Assembly (NCBI GenBank): GCA_949130495.1
Contig: OX422208.1
Coordinates: forward strand, 645,194,023 to 645,258,022
Length of the DNA: 64,000 bases
Source: Sambucus nigra
Taxonomy: Eukaryota > Streptophyta > Magnoliopsida > Dipsacales > Adoxaceae
Direction of reading: 5' to 3'
The position numbers were made by a program, and so were the translations under genes. Numbering within the stretch: position 1 is the first letter of the stretch; each line of letters begins with the position of its first letter. Positions 19,013-30,955 of the stretch are shown piece after piece. Under the pieces are notes generated by a model. That model made no database searches. It saw only the letters and a list, made by a program, of their open reading frames with translations, and was not told where the DNA came from.

Positions 19013-20476
19013 TCCTTTTGAATACGATCTTTCTTATGGTTGAACATCCTTTCTTAATTATCTTTGGTTTCAATAATAATATTACATTGCCTTATGTTTG
19101 AAACTCATCATGTTTTGAGTGTGATGTAATGAAATCAAGAACATTAAAGTGAATATAGTGAAATTTCTATTCTTATCAATGAATTATTGTCATAAAAATA
19201 TATTTCTTTATTCTTTTTAATTCCCTCTGGTTCATAATATCCCCCTTTTAATGGTGCCAACTCAATTGACGTGGATAGAGAATTTTTTTTTTTGAAAAAC
19301 ATATTTTGTCTCCCACTTTATCATATCTCCCCTCCTTTGTCATTATAAAAAAGGCTTCGGAGCATTTTCAAATAACATGTTTTCTCTCCCCTGGTTGTAG
19401 CCATAAAAAAAATACTTTTGAACAAATAAAGATTTAGCAGCCATAAAGTAAGAAAAGGTTATAAGGTATCCAAAAGTAGATGTGACAAATGTGTCTAATT
19501 GTAAAAAATAATAAGTAACATCATGAGAATGTCTTTTAAATGTGATGTGATAATTAACACGTGTACCAATAGGACTGAATTAAGAAATCTCCTCCTCGCT
19601 CGTAGCATGAAGCTATATAGTATGTGTCTATGGAGTTTAAAACATGATGTTCCTCTCCCTCGTTTACATCATAAAATATGTATCAAATATAGTTCAATGA
19701 GTAACACATGTACGTAGGCAATTTCAGTTATATATTATATAGTCATATAAGACAAAGGAAATTAATGCATCCGATCTGAGGAACAATTGTATATCATACG
19801 GATGAAATGTAAAGTGTGGACACATATTATTAATGTGTATATGTATGTATTGAGTTTGTGTCACATACCAAATGTTTCTGTCAAAGTCAACTTGGAAATT
19901 TAATATGTGACTAATATCTTGAAGTAAGTGAGTGTGTTTGAGTCAATTGTAGGTGTGTATCAATTGTGTTCATATCACAAGTATGATTACTTTAAACTAA
20001 TCATATGTGTAATTTTAATTTCTAATTAATTGGGAGTGTATAAAAAATCTGTGTATGTGTAAATAAAACTCCTAAAGCGTCCTTTCTCATATTTGAGATC
20101 ACATTATCCATTCGTTTGAAAAGGGAGATAATCTAATATTATGAAGGGGATATTATCTAATCTTATGATAACAAGTATCTATCATCCTATTGAAAGTAAC
20201 AAAATGAATTAACATATTTTATGAGTAATTGCTATTTTCTACAATTTTAATCACTTGTGGTTTTATATCAAGATTACCATTTAAAGAAGGTTTATGAATA
20301 CCCTACTAACATGATCCACCTACTCAATGATTTATTTGATAATGTTTAACATGCTTCATATATATCAATTTCTCAATTCCAACTACTATACTTTCTAATT
20401 CACCGATTTTCCCATCATATTAATTTCAAGGTATAAGGTGGAACTTCAATCCTAATGAAGATATATATATATATAA

Positions 20477-20923
20477 TGCTCCTGTGCGGACTAATTCACA
20501 TTTTAAGAATGCGGACCAGACATGTGTCGCTTAAAGGTGCGCCTAAAAATTATCGCCTAAATTATAGGCACTCTCTCTCTTTTCTGGCTCACCGCCAGGT
20601 GACACATGTCCGGTCCGCATTTTAAGAATGCGGACCGGACATGTGTCACCTAACGGTGCGCCTAAAAATTATCGCCTAAATTATAGGCACACTCTCTCTC
20701 TTTTCTTGGCTCACCGTCAGGCAACACATGCCCGGTCCGCACTCTTACAATGCGGACTAGTCCGCATTTTAAGAGTGCGGACCGGGCATGTGTCGCCTGA
20801 CGGTGAGCGCAGAAATTATTGGGTAAATTATACGCATTCTCTATCTCTTTTCTGATCTCATCGCCAGGTGACATATGTCCAGTCCACACTCTCAAAATAC
20901 GGATTAGTCCGCACAAAAGCACT
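20477..20923. mobile_element. Cluster of three palindromic MITE units
   Basis: Three related ~110-130-bp units lie head to tail. Each is bounded by inverted arms of the type GCGGACCGGACATGTGTCACC / GGTGACACATGTCCGGTCCGC around an A/T- and CT-rich core with TTATCGCCTAAATTATAGGC. Between units 2 and 3 there is a 22-bp inverted repeat with one mismatch around TA (20736-20782). The whole cluster is again bounded by inverted ends containing TGTGCGGACTAAT. Frames at 20628-20855 and 20662-20949 simply translate the repeats. No transposase is present. Confidence 0.8.
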
Positions 20924-22380
20924 ACTGTATGTATATATATGTTAATCATGTTAAACTCATTATGAGAACAGATTCACATTTATATCACTATCACTTTCAA
21001 TTATGAGGATTTCAATAATTAAAGAAAGATTTTTCTCCTACATATGATTCTACAACATACTTCTCATTTTATATTCATTATCTTGAAGTATATAAAATCC
21101 ATATCAATTATCATGGGAAATCATTATTTAACTAATCTAAACAATCTGTTCTTTATAAAAAATGACCTATAATATCTCTAATAATATTCTTAACTTTTAG
21201 AGTTCTCATATGAATTAAGCATAAAGAAGAAAAGAAAACACAAAGATGAAACCGTAATTATCTTTGAGACATTTCGTAGATTCAATTAGTGTTTAGGTGA
21301 TTATTTAACCTACTTATATCAAAGGGGAGGACTAGGACATGAATTGCTTATAAGAACATATTCCCAAAATAAATTGTGTGAAGAGCATCTGCAAGATTTG
21401 ACACTTAACTTTGACTCTTGAATTTCTTAAGAAATCTCAGTTAGCTTTTGTATTAAGTGGCCAATCCACTTTTCTTGTTGAAATGTTCTTAATTAAAGTT
21501 AAGTATAAAGGTTTAGTTTTGAGAAAAGGTTTTATGTTAGCTTTTATGATTGACGAAAAATGGAAAATCACACTCTAAGTTTCCTTTAGAAAGCTCCCAA
21601 ATAAACTTCCATCTAGTCTGTCGTGATCAAGCCATTATTGAGCCGAGGTTGCAACTTTGACCATTTTTCTTTGGCTTTTTTCTTCTTACGTTTTCTCGAA
21701 ATTATTCACAAATCATTCAAGAAATTTTTCATCTTTTAAATTTCTTAGCTTATCCCCTAAGACTAATCAAAAGTCCAAACTACCCTTATTATTTCACCCT
21801 AAATCTTAGTCCACCATATTAAGTCCCAATTTCACTTGATACCAAATTAATTTATTAAATCTCACCCATTTGAAATGACTCAATTAAAATTCTGATTTCA
21901 TATAGTTGTATTTTATTTTAAATAGCTAAAAATACCTCTTATTAACTCCCTCATTAACATTTTATCAATTTTATATTATAAACTAAATCACATTCCAAAA
22001 TTTAATTTTGTGTAAAATATATGGGGTAATAAAGCTTATATGGTTTCTTTTTTGTGGTTACTAAATTTGTTTTCTTAACTCATTCAACCTATTAACATTT
22101 AAAAAAAAATACAATATTGATATAACATAATGACTTGCAACATAATGATGCGATATTAAAACAACATAATGACTTACAACAGAGAAAAATACAACATGCG
22201 ACTTCTATTTGAGGCAACTTTACATGTCCTACTGTTGTTGCACACCATACTTTTTGCATTTTAGGGAGGACTAGAATTTTTTTTATAGATAATTTGTAAT
22301 GTTTGATGTGCTTTCTTCTCTCATCTTACTCCAACCTTCTCTTATTCTTTAGCCTACCAGGTAACCTACCATATGAAGTT
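20924..22380. other. Intergenic DNA, nothing recognised
   Basis: AT-rich sequence; inspection of both strands gave no coding similarity, RNA gene or clear repeat. Confidence 0.55.
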
Positions 22381-22825
22381 TGTAAGAGTATTCATATACT
22401 TATTTGTGCCCTTATAGGTAGTTTCTTATTTTGATTTTTCAAAACACGTTGGGTTTTCAATTTACCTTCTAAGAAAGCTTCATCAACATTCAAGAACTTG
22501 AAGCTGATTTTTAGTGTTCTCGTCATCTAAAGTATCACATTATTAGATGAAAGGTATATTGGAGAATTCCCCCACTCACATCACGTGTTTTTACAAAACT
22601 ATTTCAGAACAACTTGGTAAAAACTTTTATGTGCATAAATATTTTAGTTTTTTCTATCTTGATCTTGTTCTTGCTTGTACACAAATGTTTTAAAAAAAAT
22701 CTATAACAAGAAAAATTGAGCAAAACTGATCAATTTTGCTGGAGTGACAATTTGCATCAATGAAGAGAAAATGAAAATAGTTCATTTGGTAAAAATCTTT
22801 GGAGTTTGGAGCGGTCTAGGGCATG
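22381..22825 (+). repeat. Truncated Copia-1 family LTR, opposite orientation
   Basis: It begins TGTAAGAGTATTCATATACTTA and follows the Copia-1 LTR on the plus strand: GAGAATTCCC, TCACGTGTTTTTACAAA, ATCTTGAT...TTGCTTGT, GCAAAACTGATCA and AAAAATCTTTGGAGT. Similarity fades at about 22825, roughly a third of the way through the LTR. No second LTR or target duplication is evident, so it is a truncated or heavily eroded insertion. Confidence 0.75.
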
Positions 22826-24370
22826 ACCACATCCTATAGATATAATCATCCATGGTTAGAAATTCATTTCACGTGAACTCTCTCTACACTGCTGCCCTCT
22901 CTCTCTGGTGACCCTGTCTCCTTCGGCGACCCTTTCTCTCTCTAACGACATGTCCTCAATCTCTAGTTCAGGTATCCTCTCTCCCCAAACTCGTTTTAGT
23001 GAAATTGTAGCTGTGTGTTTACCTTGTGTGTATGTGTTCACCGTGTGTGTATTGCATGTGTATGTATATATGTATGTATGTGTATGTGTATATGTATATA
23101 TGTGTGTGTGTATGTTTGTGTATGTGAATGTATGTGTGGGGTTACAATACCCAAATGAACTAGGGTAGTTTTTAAAGGAATGTGTTGTTTGGGAGGTCCA
23201 TTAATTGGGACTCAAGAAAAATAAATAATTTCCCATTGTATGGTGATTTCCATAACCATTAATGGTTGATTACATGTCAACACGACTCTAACGACGATGT
23301 CATATTTTCAATATACTGACAGAAATTAATACAAATTCTATATTAATCGACTTTTGATTTATGTCTTTTATAACCTATGTTTATGGTAATAAGATCGATA
23401 TATCTATTGACATCATCATAGAGCACAACTAGGTATTTTATTTGAGTTATAAATAGAGTTGTCTAATTCCCGCATCAAATCATTTAAGTATTGCATAGTC
23501 AAGCATGTAGCTTGATATTCATATGGATGTGACTAGTAGATGAGTGACTTGATTTTCATATAGATTTCCATGCACATCTTGCAACACTAATGGATTCAGC
23601 ACCTCTACAAAAGTTTCTGATGCATTAATCAATATTGTATACTTTTGAAGTTGGTTGAAAATTTATGGCTATGTAAATATGCAAGGTTTTCTTTATTTCA
23701 AAAACTATTTTTTTGGACAAACTGAAAATGCATTTATAAGTGGTGTGCAACCTCTAATTCAGAACAATTCTATTTGATTTCAAAACTTGAATTGTTCTTG
23801 ATGTTAGTTATGTGCACATTCATAGGCATGGTTCCAATTTACATCCCTTAACATATATTTATCACATTTTTGTCCTATATTGTTTATAGTCAAAACCGTT
23901 CGCACGGAGGGATTTCATAACTATGCATCTAACGTAGTGAGGGTTTTCAAAAATCATAAATAATTGGATTAAAATGTGAAAAATACCCTAATTAAACAAA
24001 ACCAAATGTGAAAATACCCAAACTAAACATACCAAAATGTGAAAATGCTGATATGTTGTAATTGGATTTTAAACCCTAAGGTTGAAAAACTTAAATTGGA
24101 TTTTAAACCCTAATGTTAAAATAAGATAAACTTATATTGGATCGGTTAAAAAATAATAAATATTTAATGATTAATTAGAGCCATTACTTGTAGGACTCAT
24201 ATTCACACCTTCATATATTTTTCTTAGGAAAAATAAGGTATGATGATAATCACTGACAACAAGAGTACAAAGGTTGAAATTGGATCGCACTTATAGCTCT
24301 TTTATTAGTGCGCTCCATTTAGAAGGTATTTATTTACAAGTATGGGAATAAGAAGATTGAACAATTTAAC
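22826..24370. other. Intergenic DNA with simple repeats
   Basis: It contains CT-rich DNA (22875-22945) and (TGTA/TATG)n-type DNA (23035-23145), both giving spurious frames (22856-23041 and 22908-23168). A short direct duplication of AAATTGGATTTTAAACCCTAA lies near 24057-24113. No gene was recognised. Confidence 0.55.
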
Positions 24371-24410
24371 TATCTTAAAAATCTTGGATTTCATCTCCAA
24401 TAAGAGTACT

Positions 24411-24563
24411 TGTTCGATCGTATTCTATTTTCCCTGCCAGAAAGATGGGATGAGGCCATAGAGAATATATTTCGCTTACATAATCCCGACGTAGCCTTGG
24501 CATGGTTTACGCTGTTAGAGAAGGCAGAAAAACATTCACCCATTGTTGATACAGCTACATAAA
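24411..24563 (+). pseudogene. Possible transposon protein fragment
   Basis: An open stretch of about 50 codons on the plus strand reads with normal-looking composition, including FDRILFSLPERWDEAIE and HNPDVALAWFTLLEKAEKHS, before a stop at the end. It lies just left of the Gypsy insertion. I do not recognise the family. Given the CACTA remains on the other side of the Gypsy, it may belong to that element. Confidence 0.3.
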
Positions 24564-24607
24564 GAGAGCATTGACCAAGGCTGTGATGTGTCGTGACATA
24601 TGCACAT

Positions 24608-26111
24608 TGACGCGACTTTAAATGTGTCTCTAGTGCGTGATAATATCTGTTAAAGTGTAAACTGGTCGCGTAAGTAATAATTTGAGCAATTCAGGTATCG
24701 AACACAAAGAATAGGATGAAGAACGTAGCAACGAGTAGAAAAGACAAATGACCTCGCAATTGACTCAGAGAAAGAAAGGAAAATATGATTGTTTTGAGAC
24801 AAATTTATTAACTAATGCAATTTAATTAACTATTATGAACTCACTATGCATGCAAGATAAAAGAAATAAGACAGTAAATTATATGAGAAAAATAATATTG
24901 GGATACAATCCTCGGACCTTTAATAGATTCACCGAATATAAAACATATCAAGAATTAAATGTTTGATTAAAAAGAAACCTTCAATTCCTTTAAAAAATAA
25001 AATATATGGGGGAATCAACCCACACAATATATGATCAAGATTAAAACCTAGGCATGTAATAAGATTATCAATACCCGCGTCGCATTCTTAAACACTCCGA
25101 TTACCCAGATCAAACGATGTTAAAAGTCTTACTACGATTATACTAACAAAATTATTACGTTTTTAATTATTCATTTATTTCTAGATTATATTTTATATCT
25201 ATACAAAACACCTCGGGTTGGGTTCATGTATCCCAACCTTTGAAGAACTTATCCAGACATGGTGATGTGAGTAATAAACGAGATTCTAACGTTGCATGGA
25301 ATCATATTCATGATGAAATTATAGCTAAACATGCAAGAGGTTCTTTGAAATCCAGAAAATAGATAGAACATGCAAAAAATAATAGAATTTAAAAACAAGA
25401 GATATAGAAAGCAAACTTTATTTATGAATCCTTGAGAATAAATACACAAAATTGTAAACTTGATGATTAATTTAGTTCCTAGGGTTCTTGTCTCCTTTTT
25501 TCTCTCTCACTACGGTAAAAAATTCTTTGCTAAACTCTACAATACTGAATGAATATATGTTCCACGTTTTTACAAGTGTTTTAACCCAACAAAATCTTTA
25601 ATTAAAACTAAAATAAAAGATAATTTTTACGAGCAGGTAATCCGAACCGGTTCGGTGTAGGGGAGAACTGGATCACCTTGCAAACCGAATCTAGAGCTCC
25701 CAGATCGGTTTGCAAGCTGGGAAATTTATAGTATTGCCCCTAGATTCTTCTCAACCTTAAACACGAATATCTCTTCAAATGTAACTCGGAATTGGACGCC
25801 GTTTCTTCCAGTATTCTCGTGATTTCATACTCCTCATCTTTTCTTTAGGCTCCGCTTTTGGGTTTTAGTTGAGATATTATATTTCTGCCCGTAGAATTTC
25901 TTTTCTTCTTTTCTTTCTTTATTTCGATTTATCTCTCACATTCACTTGTATGAAAGACCTGTAAAATACACGAAAAATACATGAAACAAGATATAATTGC
26001 CAAATAGGGTCAGTACCTTGAATATGAGATAAATCCATCCTAATTAGACCACACAGGATAATAAAAGTACGGAAATTAGGGGAATAAAAATGAAATATTT
26101 ACGCCTAATCA
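24608..26111 (-). repeat. Gypsy 3' LTR (left)
   Basis: 1,504 bp. In plus orientation it starts TGACGCGAC and ends GCCTAATCA. It is preceded by CACAT and followed by a polypurine tract in element orientation. It contains palindromes at 25642-25655 and 25677-25716. The frame at 25249-25449 is repeated in the other LTR (46598-46795) and is non-coding LTR sequence. Confidence 0.9.
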
Positions 26112-26123
26112 AACCCCCCTAAC
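26112..26123 (-). promoter_or_regulatory. Gypsy polypurine tract
   Basis: The minus strand reads TTAGGGGGGTT immediately before the LTR start TGATTAGG, the expected site for plus-strand DNA priming in reverse transcription. Confidence 0.8.
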
Positions 26124-28080
26124 TTAGAATTTTGATCGTCCCGAGCAATATAAAAGAATAAGAGTAAGGTCTAAACACTTCAAAAATAATTTATTGGGAT
26201 ATAATTTTTTTCGCGGGCAAGCGATTGCATTTAGCTTATGCAATAAGCCGTTAAACCCCTAGGCTACCCTAGTAGGACGAGTGGTGTCTCACGAGGGTTT
26301 GCAGTGATCATACCCACAAAATTCATTTTCGACTCAACATAAGTATCAAAATCACTAAAATCGCAAAATTTAAATTTCGTAAAAATAGTCACTTTAAATT
26401 TTTCTTCGATAAATCTCAATTAATAGTGTGTGTGTGCTAAGCCAAAAATCAAACCACTAAATTTCACCGATTGATCATTATGTTACTTTCTGAAAATTCA
26501 TTTTAATTCAATTTCTCACGGATGCACTCACAAATGAATTACTCAGAATGTGGTTATTTCTCTTGATATGTGTGATATAAAGAGTAAATATAATGGAATG
26601 CAAAGTCATGTATTCAATTAGAAAGACATAATAATTGAGGTAAATAGATCTCATCATCGAAATACGGACGTTTGGAAAATGAGAAATGTCGACTCTTATC
26701 TGCTCCAATTTCTCTCTCTCTTATTATCTTTTGTATCTTAACTCTCCAAGTGGTATTTAATTTCATTATTCGGACTCAGTTAGGACTTTCTAGGATTATA
26801 AGGTGTATTGGGTAAAATTCAAACGTAGAAAAATTCGGAGTTGGAAAATTTTGTTCATGATGATATCCATTGGCACTTTTTTCCAGACATTTGCTCAAAT
26901 TTATTTTTCTTTTTCTATTTTTTCACGATTTTCTCATTTTTCTATTATTTTCTTATTATTTTTGTTTGAACATATTTTTTTCTACATTTCTTACCCCCTT
27001 TTATTGCACCATTTGGACATTTGATGGATTTTTTTTCGATTTTTACAACTCTGGGCTACATGGACTTTTTGGGTTATCAAACGAATTGGAAAATTTATTT
27101 GGCTTAATTGGGTTTGCAAAGGGAAAATTTTTCACAACTTTTTATGGCTTAAATTTCCGGGTTACAAACCATGGCCTAACATCATTTATCCGAATTACTA
27201 CTTATATTGCCATATGCGTCTTAAGATACATTTAATTTTGAGATATTTTAGCGCGTGTTCAAGACAACATCTCACTCGTTTCTCGTAACCGATTAAAACA
27301 AAGGAATTGAGATCTTCAACGACTTATTTAAGGAAAAATTGAACTTAGAGTTAATTTTAACCCAGATTGATTTAATTACTCGAAAAAAATGATAGGCTCG
27401 AATCTCAACGGGTTAATTAATCCCCACACTTAGTTGTCAATTTTCACTTAATTTCCGTTTCTGGTCAATTTCGGCTTTGTTCATTGAATTTTTTATAAAT
27501 TGAGACTTCAAACAAAATTTTTTGTGATATTTTTGAAAAATTTAAATTTCAACTTCTATTTATTTTGAAGAAAAATATTTTTTTGATTTAGGGATTTTCT
27601 AATTTTTTTGGACATTTTTCAATTTTTTTTTCATTTTAAAAATATGTGAAGTTTTTGAAAGACGCACTTGTCACCCCCTCTAACTTATACTTTTGCATTG
27701 TCCTCAATCAAAAGGACTAAAATATAAATAAAAACAAATAGAAAGTGCGAAAATAAAACAATCAAAGATTTAAAATGCAAAATTTTCATTAGGACCATCG
27801 CACAATTACAGAAAGAAGAGGTAGAGCAAGTACATAGTCATTTTACAAGATAAATGATGAAAAGTACAAGAACTGTAAAAAGAAATCATTTTAAACTAAT
27901 GTGAGGGCTCGGGTGCATTTGGATCATATGGGTCATAGTAGTAAGGGGCAATTGCGAATCGAGACCCATTTACATCCGATATATTTTTGCTTGGAGGCGG
28001 ACTATCATGCTAGTATTGCGGCGTTAGGTGTTACCGTCTTCCTGATATTCATTAACAAAACCCTCCAACCTCTCCTCTAA
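26124..28080. other. Gypsy 3' non-coding region
   Basis: About 2 kb of T-rich sequence between the polypurine tract and the extra ORF region. Short frames such as 26803-27235 are low-complexity Phe/Ile-rich translations and are not supported as genes. Confidence 0.6.
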
Positions 28081-28171
28081 ATCATCAGTTTGATGGTTAA
28101 TTACTGCCGAATTGTAGGATCCGTCATCAAATTCGGGCTCGAAGTTTGGGTTCGCCTCACTTTCATCCGGT

Positions 28172-29386
28172 TCATCTCCCCGCAAATCTACTCCCTCTTC
28201 GGCGTTGCTCCTCCCTTATTGCATAGGGGAGTACTCCTCCATAAACTCCTTTTGTCAACCACTGTAGGTGTAGGTCATACCACTTGCAATTGGCGGACAC
28301 TTCGATAGGTGGAGGAGAGCCCAATCGATTTAGGAAACTTGATGCGCGAGTCAGGGGCCACACCCCGACGTCATGTAGAATCTCGAAGGTGAGGCGTGCA
28401 TAAGGAAGGGAAATTTTACCGGTAGCGTCGTAGGAGGCATGGAGTATATCAGTGTAAAAGAGCTGGGCAAGGTTGATGTTGTATGCCTCATCGAGAAAAT
28501 GATAGAGAAAGTTTCCATGATGGATGAGGACCATCGAGTCATTGGTGGTTGGGAGAATTTTGCCGCAGGTGAAGAGATGGGCTTATTGAATCGACTATGG
28601 GAGTTTCCCCATCGAAAAGGTGTCTTGACGCCAGTCTTCATTAGGGGCCATTCTAGCTATGCATTCAGCTTTGGTGCGTGGGGCGCCATTGTTCAGGTAA
28701 GCAAAGGCTTGCGGAAGAATCACCCTTTTAGCATGCATTTTACGTTGGATGATGGGAAAGGAGAATGGGATGGGGGTATTGTCCACTAAAGCCTTGTGGA
28801 GGGCGGGGGATCTCTGGGCTAGAGTCGCATAGAAAATGTGCACCTCCTTATCGTAAATCCTATCAGTGGAAGGGATGAAGAAATTTCACCACCCTTGTTG
28901 GTAGAATAGGGTGGTAACCAAGGTGAGGAGTTAAGTCCAGTTTACCTTACGCTCTATATGAATTATTTGGGTTGGTTTGAAGAAAGCCTCATACCAATCC
29001 CATTCTTGGTTTGACTGGAACATATGGTTAAACCCCTCATTGATAATGGTGGTGGAGTCATACTTAAGGAACCAAGGGGCGCGATGAGGAGCCATCAAGA
29101 AATGGAGTGATGAATAGGATAGCAATTTAGAGATAATGAGATTGTGAAATTTGGTGTAGAGGAAAGGGTGGGAGGGAGGGGTATCTATATGTGGGAATGG
29201 AAAAGGTTGGAGGTGGGATGGGATGGGGGGAATGTAGAAATAGAAAAATTTGGGTTGGGGTGAGGTGGGTTGAAGGGGAAGAATTCGTATGGTGGGAAGG
29301 GGAAAAAAGGGAAAAGAATTTGGTGTGAAAAAAGGGGCAAGAATCTTCCTATAGGTCATCCGAACCGGTTCAAATTGTGCAGGCAA
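28172..29386 (-). pseudogene. Gypsy extra ORF downstream of integrase (env-like position)
   Basis: A run of minus-strand frames (28172-28534, 28595-28843, 28931-29386) reads as one broken protein. Parts include FYATLAQRSPALHKALVDN, ILPQAFAYLNNGAPRTKAE, HHGNFLYHFLDEAYN, LPYARLTFEILHDVGV and an N-terminal Pro/Phe-rich stretch. It has helix-rich, protein-like composition and lies between integrase and 3' LTR, where Athila elements carry an env-like ORF. I see no signal peptide, transmembrane segment or motif proving an envelope role, so only the position is informative. Frame breaks make it inactive. Plus-strand frames here are antisense. Confidence 0.5.
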
Positions 29387-29978
29387 ACCTATTCGCCTGC
29401 GAACCGATTTGGCTAGCAGTTCGGGGAAACCTTACTGCCTCAGTTTGCCAATTCCTCTTATTTTTTGATTCTAAGTGTGATAACCCCAAATCTCTACTCT
29501 CCAAGGTACCTCAAAACTCCTTAAATAGCTCGGGACCCCGGGACACCTTAACATCTCTCTCAGATGCGCATTTTCTCTCTTGTGCATGAAAACCCAATGC
29601 GGTGATCCTAACTTTCCCAACCTAAGACATTTACGGACCTCTAAACTAACCTAAAATGGACTATTCTCACTAGTATACATCACTTACTCACCCCATACGC
29701 GTCAGGGGTGGGATGACCTCTCCTTTAAGCTCATTTTTCCTAGTAAACGGTGTCTGATAACCAAATTGTGTCGGATTTATCAACATACGCCTCTAGATAT
29801 GGCTTCAGGCGTTGTCCACTCACTTTAAACGTGTCTCCCCCTTAGGGTTTTTTGAGTCAACGGCTCCATTGGGAAACACCTCTTTCACTTCAAACGGGCT
29901 GGTCCACTACGAACATAACTTGTTGGGAAACAAGTGTACTCGAGAGGTATATAGGAGCACTTTTTGGCTCGGATGAAA
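29387..29978. other. Gypsy spacer between integrase and extra ORF
   Basis: Non-coding stretch with a second copy of the ATCCGAACCGGTTC motif (29357-29370, just beyond its left edge) also found in the LTR. No coding similarity was seen. Confidence 0.5.
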
Positions 29979-30955
29979 CTACTTCTGATGGTTATTTCGC
30001 TCATTCATGAGTTTCATCTTTTCTTTGGATATTTTGTCACTTTCATACGCATCATTTCGTATTTCTTCCAACTCATGCAATTGAATCTTGTGTATTTCAT
30101 CGGCTAGATTCAAGTTGTATTTCAACCTCTTGATCACCCAATACGCCTTATGCTCAAGCTCCAGGGGGAGATGGAAAGGGCTTCCATAGACAAAGCGAAC
30201 TAGGGACATCCCGAGGGGGTCATTATAAGAGGTCCGGTAAGCCCATAGTGCATCGTTTAATTGGAGAGACCAATCATTTTGGTTAGGATCTACGGAATTA
30301 TTTAGAATGTTCTTAATCTCACAATTTGCTAGATTGTCTTGCCCATTTGTTTAGGGGTGATAAGTCATCCTAACCTTATGGATAACCCCCTACTTTCTCA
30401 TGAGTTTCTTGAACGTCCTATTGCAAAAGTGTTTGCCATTATCACCAATGATTTATTTTGGAGCTTCAAAGCAATAAAGTATGTATTCTTATAAGAACTT
30501 TATCTCCGCTTTGTTATCATTTGTCCGGGTAGCTATGGCCTCCACCCATTTGGACACATAATATACCGTGACAAGGATGTATAGGAAACCAAAAGAGGGA
30601 GGAAATGGACCCATAAAGTCAATGCCCCAACAGTCGAATATCTCGATAATGAGAATAGGGGTCAATGGCATCATATTCCTCTAATGATGGCTCCCATCCT
30701 TTGTCATCAATCGTAAGATTTTCAATAAGAACTTACATCCTGAAAGATTATGGGCAATTAGAGACCGCTTTGAAGAATCATAGCGGTAGTCTTATTCGTA
30801 GAAAAATGGCCTCCACAAGCTTCTGTATGACAAAAATGGATGACACTAGGTATCTTATCATCCGTTAAACATCTTCGGATGTATTGGTCCACGCAATATT
30901 TGAAACAATAGGGATCATCATAGAAGAACAAGAGCGACCAAGTGAGGAACTTCAT
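29979..30955 (-). pseudogene. Gypsy integrase remnant, copy A
   Basis: Minus-strand pieces: 30758-30955 has the zinc-binding HHCC region (DDPYCFKYC, IRRCL, HFCHTEACGGHFSTNKT). Piece 30489-30674 has the catalytic core start ([31 protein letters not shown]). Piece 29979-30209 has the C-terminal part (LPLELEHKAYW, LNLADEIHKIQLHELEEIRNDAYES). Stops separate them. From 30236 leftward in element direction the sequence is also present at 36811 onward as copy A'. Confidence 0.88.

Larger units (their letters stand above)
16046..20476. other. Intergenic DNA without recognised genes
   Basis: AT-rich sequence with several short direct duplications and a probable Helitron terminus (listed separately). 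Short frames such as 16463-16678, 17869-18054 and 19523-19717 show no domain resemblance and contain repeat-derived residues. Confidence 0.55.

Noticed and set aside
22908..23168. 86-codon frame rich in Val/Tyr/Cys
   Set aside because: It translates a (TGTA)n-type microsatellite.
24057..24113. AAACCCTAA motifs suggesting interstitial telomere repeats
   Set aside because: Only two isolated occurrences inside a ~40-bp direct duplication; no tandem TTTAGGG array.
28439..28789. 116-codon plus-strand frame with protein-like composition
   Set aside because: It lies antisense to the broken minus-strand extra ORF of the Gypsy, which fits the element's orientation better.
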